Source of the DNA: Trogon surrucura
Taxonomy: Eukaryota; Chordata; Aves; Trogoniformes; Trogonidae
Assembly: GCA_020746105.1 (NCBI GenBank)
Contig: CM036622.1
Span: 18,019,487 to 18,083,486, forward strand
Length of the DNA: 64,000 bases
Direction: 5' to 3'
In this document: piece after piece, positions 11,301-23,665 of the stretch
Position numbering within the stretch: position 1 is the first letter of the stretch
Layout: each line of letters begins with the position of its first letter
Program-made: the position numbers and the translations under genes
Notes under the pieces: generated by a model
Databases searched by the model: none
Told to the model about the DNA's origin: nothing
What the model saw: the letters and a program-made list of their open reading frames with translations, nothing else

Positions 11301-14300
11301 TTCACAAATAAGCAGTTACCCCAAAATATTGCTTGCGCTCAGTTTATTAGTCTGTGCAGTACATCTGTGTGCTGGTAACCTGTAATACTGCAAAATACTG
11401 AAAACTTGAACTGCAGAATCAAATAAATATAGAAATTAATCAAGTGCTGTGCTAATCAATTTTTCATATTTAATTAAAGAAAGTGTTTTGCTTTGGAAAG
11501 TTGCCATGAGAGCTGCAGATTTCCATTCCTGTCCCAGCGGACTGGTACTGAACCCAGGAAACCTCACCCCACGTGGTCTGTTGGGCTGCTGGGTGTCAGA
11601 GAGAGCTGGGCAGCCGGAACAGCTGACTGTGGGACATGGAGAAGGCTGTGACACACTCACACCTTTTCCCGATTTTGTAAATATCACACAAGGCTGCATC
11701 ATTTTACGTCAGCTGAGATCCTGGCCTTGTGTTCTGGAGAAAAAAAAGGAGTGTTCTGGAAAGAGGGAGCAGCAAACTTACGAAGGACCTGGAGATGGGA
11801 AGCTGGCACACTACCAAGAGGAGCCCTTCCTTAAGTGGAGCTGTATTTAAGTACTGCTGTGCTCTTTGCCATTGTTTCACAAAGGCAATTATGCTGAGTT
11901 CATTAAGACAGCATCAAAAGCAGAGAGCTCACACCATCTATTGTACAGTCACTGCAGCAAGTATGCGAGTGTGCTGTTCGTACACACAGAGATATGGTAG
12001 TGCCTATTTCGTTTTCCCACCAGCCTAAATTCAGCGTCATTTATAAACAATGAAGTCAATGAAAAGTTTGAAGAATGTCTCTGAAAATGAGGATGCTTTG
12101 GAGTAATTATGTCTCAGTGTCATTAAAGGTTGATTTGGGCAATATGGAAAATGGGATTTTACTGTCTTTATGCACATTATAGACTATAGCATCGACTCCC
12201 TGCTGATGCTGGCAGAAAACTTCAGCTGCTTTTGAATGAGCTGGGTTTGGTTTCCAAATACAGCCTTAAATCATGCCTGCCCTGCCGTGGCAGCAGGAGT
12301 TCCCCTTTGCCTTGCCTTGTTAGCCTCTAGGTACTGTAGCAGGGACCCTGTGGCCACACGCGACTCAGCCCAGGCAGTGAGGACGCAGGTTGCCCTTCGG
12401 AGAAAAGCAGCTACAGCAATTGGAAATCACGTGGCTGTCCCCCTCCCCTCAAAATCCCACAAAGCTGATGAATTTTATGATAGATACATTTTGTATTTGC
12501 TGTGCCTTTGAGTTAATCGGTTTTCTACTCATTAAGGTCTTAAATTTGAGCTTTTAGAAAAAAAAAGTAGAGAGTGATTTTTCATGCAGTTGTATGTTTG
12601 TTTTTTTTTATGAAAAGACATCAAATGGTAAAAAAAAAAAGTAGGTAAAAGTTATCACTGTCTAAAGTGGGCATCATCTGGAAGAAGAAATGTTTTCTCA
12701 TAGGCATTTAAATGTTTAGAGATCTTTAGTTATGAAAGAAGTCCTAAGTCCAAAGGATGTGTATTGAATTGACTTGATCTGTATGGGAACGGGAATGAGG
12801 ATAAATTTAAAGTCAAATTAGCGGTGATGCTTTCATCACCAGTAATGGACGAGTTTTGAAATAAAGTACAAATATACTTAAGGCTGGCGCAACCTTGTAA
12901 GTGTAACAGTGCAGAAGCAGCCTGGTTTCACTTGTGTTGCACAAGCTAATGGAAATGCCAGGATTAATTGCCTGTGCACCCATATGATGGCGTGAAGCTG
13001 CTTGCATAGCTTTGACACCAACATTTCTTCTACAAAAGCAATTCATGTCATTGTACCATCTTAAACAGTGAAAGGAAGAACAAGGTCACTGATCCTGGCT
13101 TCTGGAGATGTTACAACAGCCATATCACCATTGAACTCCCTCAATATCACCCCAATGTGATATTTGCAAAAGCAGTATGCCTTGTGTTGTGGTCTATGTG
13201 GGTGCATTTAGAAAACAAGAGCTCACAACCATACAAAAATAAAGCATAAATTGGTCTTTTTTGAGAATGCGTCTTATGAATTTACCACTACTGACAGAAC
13301 TAGCATGCTGCCTTTTTGAATGTTTTTTTTTGGGGAAGGGTCTGTAGCAATGTATGGAGACACTAGTAAATACTAGTATAACAATGCTGATTGATAGAAA
13401 TACCCATTGCCTTCTGTGGGCAGCCAGAGGAGTTGCCTTTGTGCAGACCAGTACTACCTCTGTGCCCATGGAAACAGCAGCCATTGAAAAGCAAAACTGT
13501 AAAATTCTTGTGCACACGGAGGGAATGAGACCGTGGTTGAAATAAATCCCTTACCTTTTCACATTCCTCCCATTCACTTCGTTAACTGCAGAACCGAGAA
13601 CTCTCTTGTTCAACTTAATTCTACATCTGTTCCCTGCTTTCTGCCCCTGTAGCTCGGAGGCACTGGGCTCAAATGTTTCCCAGAGCTCCTGCTAGGGTAC
13701 TGCATTTCCAAATATGCTTTATCCAAGCTTTTTTTGTAACCACAAAATGCTACACGTTGGCTTGTGAACTCTGAGGACGTAGACTGCCCCAGCATAAGAA
13801 ACTTCAGGTTGCTTAGGTTCAAGAGGCAAAGCCATGTCATGTGCAAAAAAGATACTGAAAATGCTTCCTTTCATGGCAGGCAGCATCACTGCTTGAGTTT
13901 GCTCCTAGAAAAGCGATTCATTTAGACTGCCCTGCTTTGTTTTCATAAATGTGATCTATAGAAGTAATGATAAGCCAAGCAAGCTCTAAGGGTCCTGGCA
14001 CCATCAGGCTCTTTAGAATTCATTGTAGCAGGGGAGAACATCTGCGGTCTGCAACCTCGAGAGTTTGGAACAGAAGACTGTTCTGTGTTTAACCAGCAGC
14101 AAACTATTTTTAAATGCCTCTCTTATTTGTTAACACCAAATAATGACAATAAGAAAGGAAATGTGGTTTCGTGTAGCTTCAGAAGACACTAGGCCATTTC
14201 CCTAAAATTCTTGTTTCTTCAACTATGGCGTCTTCCTTTATCCCCAAGTGAGTCTTACTGATGACTGTGACGTTTCTAGCAGTCTGAGTATATTCTTACA

Positions 14301-15222
14301 CCGAGGTCCAAAGTCCTGAATGTGTGCTGAAATTGTTTGAGAGTCAGAGAAGCTCGTCATCGTGCTGTCTGCCTTAAGTGTGTGTTGGTGGGCAGCCTTT
14401 CATTAATACGTTCCACCAGGGAAAAATCACGCGTCCCTTCCCAGTGACTGACAAGAGGCAGTGAAATCTCATCACTTTCTGCTCACCATCACCCTGCCTC
14501 AGCCCATCAGCTACCTGACAGATGATACACCGTCCTGATGTGTAGGTACTGGGAGATTAAGGAACAACTCTACAACAAAATAAACTCGTAGGATACAAGT
14601 AGCTTTTAAAATGACATCAGGAGACGTGTTAGTCAGCACACAGTGTGGGATTTTCTCAGGTAGGAATTGCATTTATGGGCCGTATGTGTTGTTTAAACTA
14701 TAAAACACCCTACTGCCAACCATTTGCCCAGCTGTTTCTTCCTGAAATAAAGAAGGGAGCTAGATCTAGGGCTCTCTGTGTTCGTAAACAGAGATTATAG
14801 GTCCATAGCTATATCTACCGGTCTCTACCGAATGTCTCTTTTCAGCATGACACTGGCTAAATTTTGTGTAAACCGGAGCAGAATTCTCCCATAATGCTGA
14901 TTACAACACACACCGTGCAGTGCATTTCTTACTTCCAGGTGACAATGATTTCAAAAGTTGTTGAAACGGAGAGAAGCACGTGAGCCTTGGTATAGTTTAA
15001 TGGCAAATCACATTTGTCAAAAAGCACAGGTAAGGGAGCCTCGCTCCAAGCAATTTCTGTAACAAAAGACAGAACAAAACTTGACCCTGGACTCTGCACA
15101 TGCTGATCTTGGTGTGGGAGTTTTTCTTGCAAGAGAATGGTGGGGTCAGTCCTTTAATACAAAAGGGCTTTGCCACAGTCTGCCTTTTGTGCCCTCCCCC
15201 CTACCCAAGGGGGAGAATTATA
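8331..15222. other. No gene recognised
   Basis: AT-rich DNA with scattered A and T runs, for example near 11090-11102 and 12600-12640. GC-richer patches at about 10070-10440 and 11500-11850 carry frames of up to about 150 codons without recognisable motifs. A small CTCACC/CpG-rich stretch at 14430-14530 has no coding signature. I see no repeat family. Confidence 0.55.
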
Positions 15223-15420
<198 letters not shown>

Positions 15421-16673
15421 TCTGTGGAGATGAGCAGTTTAGGTTTTGTGAGTTTTTAAAAACCTGAGGCAGAAGCTTAGTAGTGAATTGTGCCATGGCA
15501 AGGCACTGAATTGATGTGTGTACAGCTTGCTGGTGTCCAGGAAACCAGAAACGTGTTTCATGTGAACAGTTTCCTTAACAGGCACTAAACTGAAGAACTT
15601 TTCTCTTAATTTGAGGATGGCTGATTTGTTGTACTGCTCAGTCATATAGATATTTTGGGGGAACAAGTATTTCATGGGATGATTGTTTCTTTGTTCTTTA
15701 GATGCAAAATTACTTGTGAGACTGTGGCTCTGCATGAGACACAGGTCTCAAGCAAGAGATGTTCGGCTATATCCATTGCAGGAGAGGGGTGAGAAAAGAG
15801 CTGAAATCAATGTATTCACAGGTGAAATCTCAGGTGTTCACAGGATATTGCACCAAGCTTATCTGTGTGCTTGGCTTAAAACCAAATAAACACTTTGATT
15901 GCTCTGGAGTGATTTACTTTCAAGAAGAAAACCTGACTAGCTTTTCAACTATCAAAGATAGTAAAGACTCCTTTAGAATTTTCCATTTTAAGTTTGGATT
16001 ATTTTTGTCTGTTTAATTAGCTGTATACTCATAGACTGTGTAGCACAAGGCAGTTGTGAATGGTGAAAGAGGAAAAAAGATTTTACAGTGGCTGGAACCA
16101 CTGAAGAAGCAGAGACAGACTTCTCTTTAGTTATAGCACAAAAAGCTGGAGAAGCTCTGCTGAGGAAATTAAAAATTGGCCAAGCCTTGATCCTTCAGTC
16201 AAAGCAGGCAGTCTTCTGGTGTTAGATTTATAAAGGACTGCTGAAGCACTTTCAGGGCAACCCCACTCAGAGTGATGGGAGAAACAGGGTTGCCCCTCAG
16301 GTCACTTCCTGAGAGAGGCAGTGCCTTGGCTGAGCAGCGGTCGCTTGAAACCTCCAGACACTTCTTGCGGAGATGTGGCTGCCCTGAACTGCAGAGGAGA
16401 GAAGGTGTCAGGACGAGGACACCCTTATGCTGCAGCCTGGTTATGATCTGTCTCTCATGTAGGAACCAAGGCCTTGACTTTGGTCTAAGCAACACTGTCA
16501 AATTTATGAGCAACTGAAAAGACTCTGGAAAGGAAATACATGTGATTTCATCTACCATGACACGCTGTAGACAGTTGAATTATTAAAACGCATCAGAGTT
16601 TATCTTTTGAGCCAAATGAGGAGCTGCAACTCTTCTCTGATCTGAGACCTGGCAATAGGTCAGATTTTTGCTT
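15421..16673. other. No gene recognised
   Basis: Short frames lie on both strands; the longest is minus strand 16199-16558 and is unrecognised. A short direct repeat of TTCACAGG lies near 15815-15845. Nothing further is supported. Confidence 0.5.
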
Positions 16674-17063
16674 TCAGTGTACAGTAAGTACAAGATGTTG
16701 CTCCACCTGCTTTCCCTTGGTTTCCTGAGATGAAGATTTGCCAGGTGCCTCCTCTTTGTGGCTGCCTCTGAGTGCTGTGGTTGTGCAAGCTGCAGCCTGA
16801 GACAACTCCACATGGCTCAGCAGAGGTGGTGCCCAGGGGCCGTTCCTGCTGGAAAAGTGGTTGGCAAGTGAGCTTGGGCAATTTTCATTGCAGTTCTTAG
16901 GCACGGGAAAGCAGACTGAAACATCTTCTCTTTCCCAGACTGTGCTTGCTGCTAATAAAGAGCTAATGCAGAATATGAGCAGTAAAGCTGCCATGATTCC
17001 TACCACAGAGTAGAATGTACCTTTATGGTACCTTTCAGGCTTTACCGTTGTGTAAAAAAACAG
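16674..17063 (-). other. Candidate exon with a membrane-spanning segment
   Basis: A minus-strand frame is open from just after a TAA at 17064-17066 to a TGA at 16674-16676, about 129 codons. Near its start it encodes a short charged stretch (KPERYHKG) followed by about 20 hydrophobic residues (VVGIMAALLLIFCISSLLAA), then Trp, acidic and Cys-containing residues. This is the layout of a juxtamembrane, transmembrane and cytoplasmic segment. A pyrimidine run (seven T on this strand) precedes AG dinucleotides that could act as an acceptor near 17035, and an AAGCAG/GTGGAG donor-like site falls near the 3' end. The second half looks less coding-like. I do not recognise the protein. A chance hydrophobic stretch in AT-rich DNA is the main alternative. 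Confidence 0.2.
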
Positions 17064-20000
17064 TTATAACTTAAATCAAGACCAGATCTCGTCCCTTAGG
17101 AAAAGACTTGAAGAAGATGCTCAGCAATGAAGCTGTATTTCCTGGGGTTTTCATCAAGTTCCTCTTACTAAGCAAGTGCTCTCTTGCTGAATGGGTGAGT
17201 GTTGGGTTCCAACAGAGCCACAAGGAAATAAGCAAAACCATAGGAGAGCCAGGACCACTGGCATGAAGGGCTTGTGCTCAGATATGTTTTTCCATTATGT
17301 AAACACTCTACTCCCCCTCCAGTACCCCCCATCCTAGTTTCCTGGCAGTAAAGAGCCCATAAAATTGTGCTGGTAAACAAGGCTTCCTCAAGTACTGCCT
17401 TGGTGGCCATTTGTGACCATGAGAGACTTCATGTGTGGTCACCACGTGAAAAAATATCATTTCAGAGAACTGCAAGTGTAATACTTTCACTGTAGCTGGA
17501 GGTTTGACAGTTAAATGGAGAGCCTCACATGCAGCTCCTGCAAGCTTCTTTGAGAAATGCTGCCCCAGGCACCTCTCATCTGGCGCATAATTTCCTCCTC
17601 GGGAGACAAGATGTCAGGATGGCCTATTTAAAATTTGAGCGTAACCATGAGCTGGGTGAAGCTTTCAGCAGGTTCCCTCAGAGCGTGTGTGTGTGGAGGG
17701 TGCGTGAAGAGCACACGGACCCGTGCGTACCCTTGGTGGGCAGAGCAGCCTCACACCTGAAGGACCAGCAGAGCTCCTGGAGGCAGGAGGAGCCCGCCCA
17801 GCCCTCAGCGCTGGAGCCGTGGTTCTGGGAAGCTGATGCAGGTCATGACTGCACAGAACTTAGGCTGTGTGTGGAAAACCCCCTCCCTCCAAAACTAGAT
17901 GTGTGTTCTTAGGCAGCGTGGGGCATCAGCAGGGCTTTTGTCTTTGCATTTTATTTCTGAGGCATAGAAAAATAATAGGAAAGAGAGAGTTTTAAAACTC
18001 TTTAAAGGCGCTTGTTTTGGTGGGGTTTTTTTGCCATTTTGTACTGAGGATTTTGGAACAGAACTGAAGCCTTTCCTGTGGCATTGTTGTGTTCCCAGAA
18101 GTGGTGATTAGCAACCAAGATAAGTAGCTAAGGCTTTTCTGCAGAGATAGTGCTCTTGGATGCAAGGCACAGCGATTCCCACGGCAGCGCTGCCTGCTCA
18201 GTCTCTGCTGCCCAGTGCGGGAGCTGAGACACCATTTTCATTACATCCTTCTTAGCAAATCAGAAATAGGAAGCTGAGTGGTTTTATTCCATAACCTGTA
18301 TATAAGAAGTAACTTTTTCCTTCTGGCATTAAGGTATTTGTCTTTATTCAGCACAAAGCACTTCAGTGGGTTACTGAATTACTATGAGCTCCCACTGGAG
18401 AGTACATGAAGTATATTCTTTGTGAAGCAAAGTTGTAACACACTGTAAGCTCCAAAGCGCTGATGCAATATTTATGTTGCTGCACGTTCTGCTGGCAGAT
18501 TTAAGCATAATATTGTAGACTGGCAGGAGGCTGTTATGATCTAAACTCCTCGATTATGTCAGTGTTTAAGTTCTGTTGCATACAACATATCCAGTTACGT
18601 TTTTGTGTGTGATTCTCCTTCTAGAAAACAGAGCTATCAGTGGTAGTGACCTAGGCTGAAAGGCATGAAGTTTTCTTTTCACTCAGAGTAAACCATGCAT
18701 GGTTTGGGCTCTATGGTCTCAGTTATTTATCCAGAAGACTTGTTTTTCAGTGCAATGGCAGGTGGCATATCTCTCACTGGTACTGTGCTATCTATAAGCC
18801 TCACACTGAGTTCCCATTTTCCCATTTAATTTGAAAACATGTGCATCCGCCATAAGGAAGATGCAAATGTGAAAGACCTTTCCTCACAATGCCTTCAGTT
18901 TTATGCCAGACTAATTTTTGATTTGCATTACGCTGGCAGAACAGAGTAGCTGCTTCCCCCTAGTTCCCTTGTCTTCCCCTTGAGAAAGGTCCATCAGAAC
19001 TAATGTGCACTGCCTGTGTCAGTCCTCTCTCCTAATAATTAATTTGCTCATTTTTTGCATTTAATGGAGAGTGATTGCCACTTGGCTTCTTCAGCCCACA
19101 GTCTTAAGAGAGCACTGAGAGCTTTACGGGTGATCAGCAGCTATGAAACCATTAATTTTTGTGAAGCCGTCAGCTCCCACTTAAGCAAGAAAACATCTTT
19201 GATTTAAAAAGTTGCATACCCACCATACTTAGCAGTTAGAGGGATTTTCATGGGTAGTTTGGGTTTCAGAACTGAGTTTCCTGGAAGCTGTGAGGCTTGC
19301 TGATCCGAGTCTTTAGATGCTACTGAAAATCTGGATGTGAGCAGTTGCATGTTTCTGTTGGTGTGAGCTGTGAGACTGATGGCTGTTTTGCATCCTTGAA
19401 GGTTATTTGCCCAGAAGCTAAAAGCAGGTTTTCCCAAATGGTTGGCCTCATCCTATAAACTGATGAATTCCTGCAGAAGCCATTTTATCTTGGTTCCGTC
19501 AGTCGAGGTTGCATGTGAGAGAATTTGTGTTGTACGGCTTTTTCCATTGTGCCTGGTGCTCACATAAGTAGTCTAGCCACAGCTTCAGTCAGAAAGCACA
19601 CTTAAGTTTTTAACTTTAAGGACAAGCAGGCATTTTTGCTTCAATCCTTAATGCTAAGAACATCCTTGAAAACTTAATTGCATTTATAATGATGTAAGCC
19701 CCCTCCATGGACTTACATTTATCATTTTAGTTCACTGTGAAGACAAATTCGTTCTTGACAGTTAAACATTAAGGCTGAAATTTACCCCAGCTGAGTGAGG
19801 AACAGTAACTTCCCTGTGTGGTCAAGGAGAAGAGGTCTGCCTAATCATGTCTTAAGTGAGCTGTAGCTCCTTTACAAGCACCTCTTTCTCCACTGATTGC
19901 ATCAGCTGCTCTCCCAACTTAAGTAGTTTGATCCATAAAGTTAGGGATGAACGTAGGCCTGAGGAAGGCTCCATTTTTAGTTGATGAACAGAGGTAAAAT

Positions 20001-20796
20001 GCTTACAGTCCAACCAAATACTTCTCATTCCTTTATTTGTTGCTGTGGCTGTCTGTGAATGTCTCTCTTCCTTTCTATTAATGAATACAGATGTGAAACT
20101 GCCTTCACCCATCTGGCTTTGTTCAATAAATGTGCAAGCACAGACATTTAAATCAAATATTGATAAATACAGCCTTTAATATGTAAATTTTTCTTGTGAA
20201 CAAAACTATGTCTGCATGGTTTTTTTTCATGGAGAGCCATTTCTGCCATGGTGATACTTTTTTTGGTTGCCATTTTATTCTGTCCACAGCGGCACATGCA
20301 TTGAAGCTTCAGAGTCAGAGGGGTCGGAACAGTTCCTGAAGTATGTTTGGGGAGAGGAATAAAAAAAGTAGAAGAAATTCTTTGGATATAATAATTCTCC
20401 TGTTTCAATAGCAGCTTCTTCCTCATCCAAATGTCTTTTCAACAGAGACTTTGTGCGCAAGGTGCACTAGAGAAGTCCTAAATGATCCCAAATAATATCT
20501 GTAGGCGTGCCAGACAGGAAAGCGTTAAAAGTTGCACCTCTGTGTGTACACACAAAAACCAGTGAGCAACAATAACCCCTAGCTTTCAAAATCTGTAACA
20601 CTGGAAGTAGTGAGCTGTGGCCCTGCTAATATGTTTGACAGGTGCATAATGGAGTTGTAAAAGACCTTAAGGTGAGTCTCAGTGAGGGAGAGTGTAGCCA
20701 GAGGTTGTGAGCAGTCATTTCTCTCTCAGGGTAGTTTGTGATCAATTATCACACTTGCTATTAATTCTAAGATCTTTGGGACCTGTGATTTGAAGG

Positions 20797-20831
20797 TTTT
20801 TTCTTTTTTTTTTCCCTCTTTTTTTTTTTTT
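20797..20831. repeat. T-rich low-complexity tract
   Basis: Almost continuous T with a CCCTC interruption. Read on the minus strand it is an A-rich tract, but no retroposed sequence ending there is recognisable. Confidence 0.9.
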
Positions 20832-22571
20832 GAGAAGAAAGTGTTAATCAGAAAATATCTACTGGAAAAGATGGAAGAAGTTGGGTTTGATATTTTCACA
20901 AGAGAAAGTTGCAACTAAGTGTGACTTTAAAGGAGACAACACTGTTCCATGAATGTTTAAGGAGCACGTGGTAAACTAACTGCATGGCTGTGCATGTCTT
21001 TCTCCTCTTCTGACTGCTCCAGAAGGCCTATCATCAGTAAAACAGGTATAAAATACATCCTACTCTATAGAAGTATGCTAGTAAAAGCATATAATTTTTT
21101 TTTCACAAGTTCATAAACATATTTTAAATTGCGTCTTTTCAATGTTCTTCAGTTTGGAAAAGCTTGTCCTGATTTGGACTGCTCAGGATGGAAAGAACTC
21201 TTTGTTATCTTGAAATGCAGGACATTTCACTTCCTCCTCCCCACTTGCCTTGGTTTTTGTGGGATTTTTTTGTTTTTTTTTCTTCCCCCCCCTCCTCCTC
21301 TGGAAGCCAGATATAATGAATTATCAGGACTGCAACTTCCTTCCAGATTACTTGATGCCCTTTGCTATATAGGAAAGACTTGTTTACTGGACGGTCAATT
21401 GAATTTGAAGCATTTGTGGTACTTCGAGCTGCAAATTTTAGGCATGGGAAGAGAACAAGAAGTGAGGCTTTTTCTAAGATACGTCGAGGTCTCAGCATAT
21501 TCCATCTGGGGGCAAAAGGAGTAGAAGTAGCTTCTGTGTGCTCCAGCACCTCCTACCGTGTGACTTGCTGCCTGGTTTGCTATACAGGTACTGTCATCTG
21601 TGAAGTTACCCTCTAAAAAGGAGAGCTGGGTCCCTGGAACCTGTAACTGGTGGGTTTCTGTCAGGGCTCTCAGGACCAGCCCTGCCACTGCAGACATACA
21701 GCATTCATTATGCTGCCAAGGAGAGTTTTAAGAGCAATTAAGGCAGAGGTGTAAAACTGTAGGGTATGTATGGTTACTCATTGTCATAAAATGCAAACTT
21801 AAGCTATTCAGTCTGTTAAAATACTTTGGTTTCCTCATCTGACCTCACAACTTTCTATGGGGAATACTTGTAGGTCACTTATGGCTTTTTTAGTATCTCC
21901 AGAAATGTCGGAAATTCTATTAGTTTTTCCAGAGTCACATATGCAGAAATAGATGGCATTACTTCAGTGGTTTATAGAAAAATTACTGGATTAAACTACC
22001 TTTTTGTCTAGACATACTCCAGCAGTTGTACTGTGGTACAAAAGTAAAATTGGAAATGTACTAAGTATCAACATTTTATTTAATGCTGTGAATTGTGCTT
22101 CAAAATAATTTAAATGACATTGCCATTTTGTACGGAAACACAAGGAGCAATGTCAGTAACTTGGAAGCTCTGTGGGTTGTATTTTGTGCTTTGTACTTTG
22201 GTAAAAGAATTTATCAAAGAAACCTCTCAAATCTACACATATGTTGTAAAAAAGTAACAGTATAAAACATCAGGATTTGAAATGCTTGCAGTAAGTGCTC
22301 TGTGGGATTACGCTGCCTTCATAAAAAGGTTGTCAGCACAAAGAGACTAATTCCAGCCTTAAATTAACCAGCTCAGGGGAGCATGTTTTGGTACCGAGTG
22401 GCAGGGCTTGTGAATCACTTCTGGAACATTTGCCCTGTGGATGGAGGAAGAACATGGTCCATAAAGTTCACAATGGGTCTGAAAAGCAGAAATGTGCATT
22501 GGAATCCTATTGCGCTCGTTGGCTAAACTCAGCAGCAGGGAGCCTGCGGTTCATCAGCTCTGCCTTCATTT

Positions 22572-22632
22572 AGAAAAAAAAAAAAAGAAAAGGGAAAAGC
22601 ACACAGACCAAAAAAAAAAAGATTAAAAAAAA
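22572..22632. repeat. A-rich low-complexity tract
   Basis: Three A runs (13, 11 and 8 bases) are separated by short G- and C-containing spacers. Sequence to the left shows no recognisable SINE or processed gene, so this is probably simple A-rich sequence. Confidence 0.85.
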
Positions 22633-23384
22633 CCCCTTACCCTACATGTGGGGGAAGTTCCTCTCATCTTGAGCCTTTTTTTCTTCTATTTTCTCACAGG
22701 TTTTATTTTTGTCCTGGGCAGAGTCTTAAGCTTTGAATTTTACATAAATGTTTTCGAAAGAGCAGTGCCCAGATAGGACAGGATGAGGAGCGTGTTTCAG
22801 CCCTCAGGTTCAATGTATTCCAGATGCCAGAGCCAGCACCCAGCACTCTGCAGGCTCCCAGTACCGCCGGGTGGGAACGGCATCTCCTCCCTTCCTTTCT
22901 CCTCCCCACTCTGCGCATATTGTGGCTTGTTTAAACCATTCCTGAGTCCTTCAGGTCCTCCCCTCAGAAAGCACAGCTCTTGTGAAGAGCTACTGCTCCT
23001 GCCAGCGATTCCCAAGGTTCACTGTAATAACCAGAAATGTGAAACTTCCTCCCATAATACATGAGAACTTTTTCCTCATTCCCTCATAAAGTTAGATTGC
23101 GCTTGCTTGTAGGGGGTCGGAGAACAGTATTTGATCAACGTTATTTTGTTTCAGTTAAAAAAGAGATAAGACACTCTTCTGGAAAGCCATTTGCATTCTA
23201 CACTTTATCCTGGGAAATAAACACCTACCTTTACTGTGTCATTTTAACGGTCCTTTTAACAACTTTTGCACATGCAAATGTATATTAAGCAATACGATGC
23301 CCGTTAACTAGGTGTTCATGAGCTGTGATAGATTACTTTTAATAGCTGGCATTCCCCTAGTCCACCAAACCTTCCTGGAGGGGC

Positions 23385-23665
23385 TGCTGCTGCCACAGGA
23401 GAGACAGAGCTGAACTTTGCGGGCGTGGAAAGCCCAGCGCCCGGCCTGAAGGTGAGAAATCTCGGCCAGGTTATTAAGAGTGCCCGGACTCTGTGACTCC
23501 TGTGCTTTCTGTCTCTATCTGGCTGGCCTATTGCCATTTTCATGCCAGTCTCCATGGTAACTTCTTTCAGGATAAAATAACAGAAATGTGAGTTAGCTGC
23601 CTGCCCACCGGAAACCTGCCACGGTCCCGGTGCCAGAGAGCCCCAGCGAGGCGCAGCCCCAGCAC
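23385..23665. other. GC-rich, CpG-retaining patch
   Basis: GC content and CpG density rise clearly here against an AT-rich background, with CpGs in groups near 23418-23460 and 23610-23655. A minus-strand frame (23316-23555) and short plus frames cross it, but none is recognisable. A small regulatory element, promoter remnant or untranslated exon would fit. No TATA box or coding start supports one reading over another. Confidence 0.4.

Larger units (their letters stand above)
17064..23384. other. No gene recognised; homopolymer tracts
   Basis: Overlapping minus-strand frames at 17168-17490 and a GC-richer patch at 17530-17910 have no recognisable products. T-rich tracts lie at 20797-20831 and 21268-21300. 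The latter runs into a C-rich stretch, giving a strongly pyrimidine-biased segment. A-rich tracts lie at 22572-22632. These A-rich tracts are not attached to any recognisable processed transcript. Confidence 0.55.

Noticed and set aside
11449-11850. 133-codon plus-strand frame
   Set aside because: No recognisable motif and no support from splice sites or composition. Probably chance.
22572-22632. A-rich tract considered as the tail of a processed pseudogene or SINE
   Set aside because: No transcript-like sequence, polyadenylation signal or flanking duplication is recognisable next to it.
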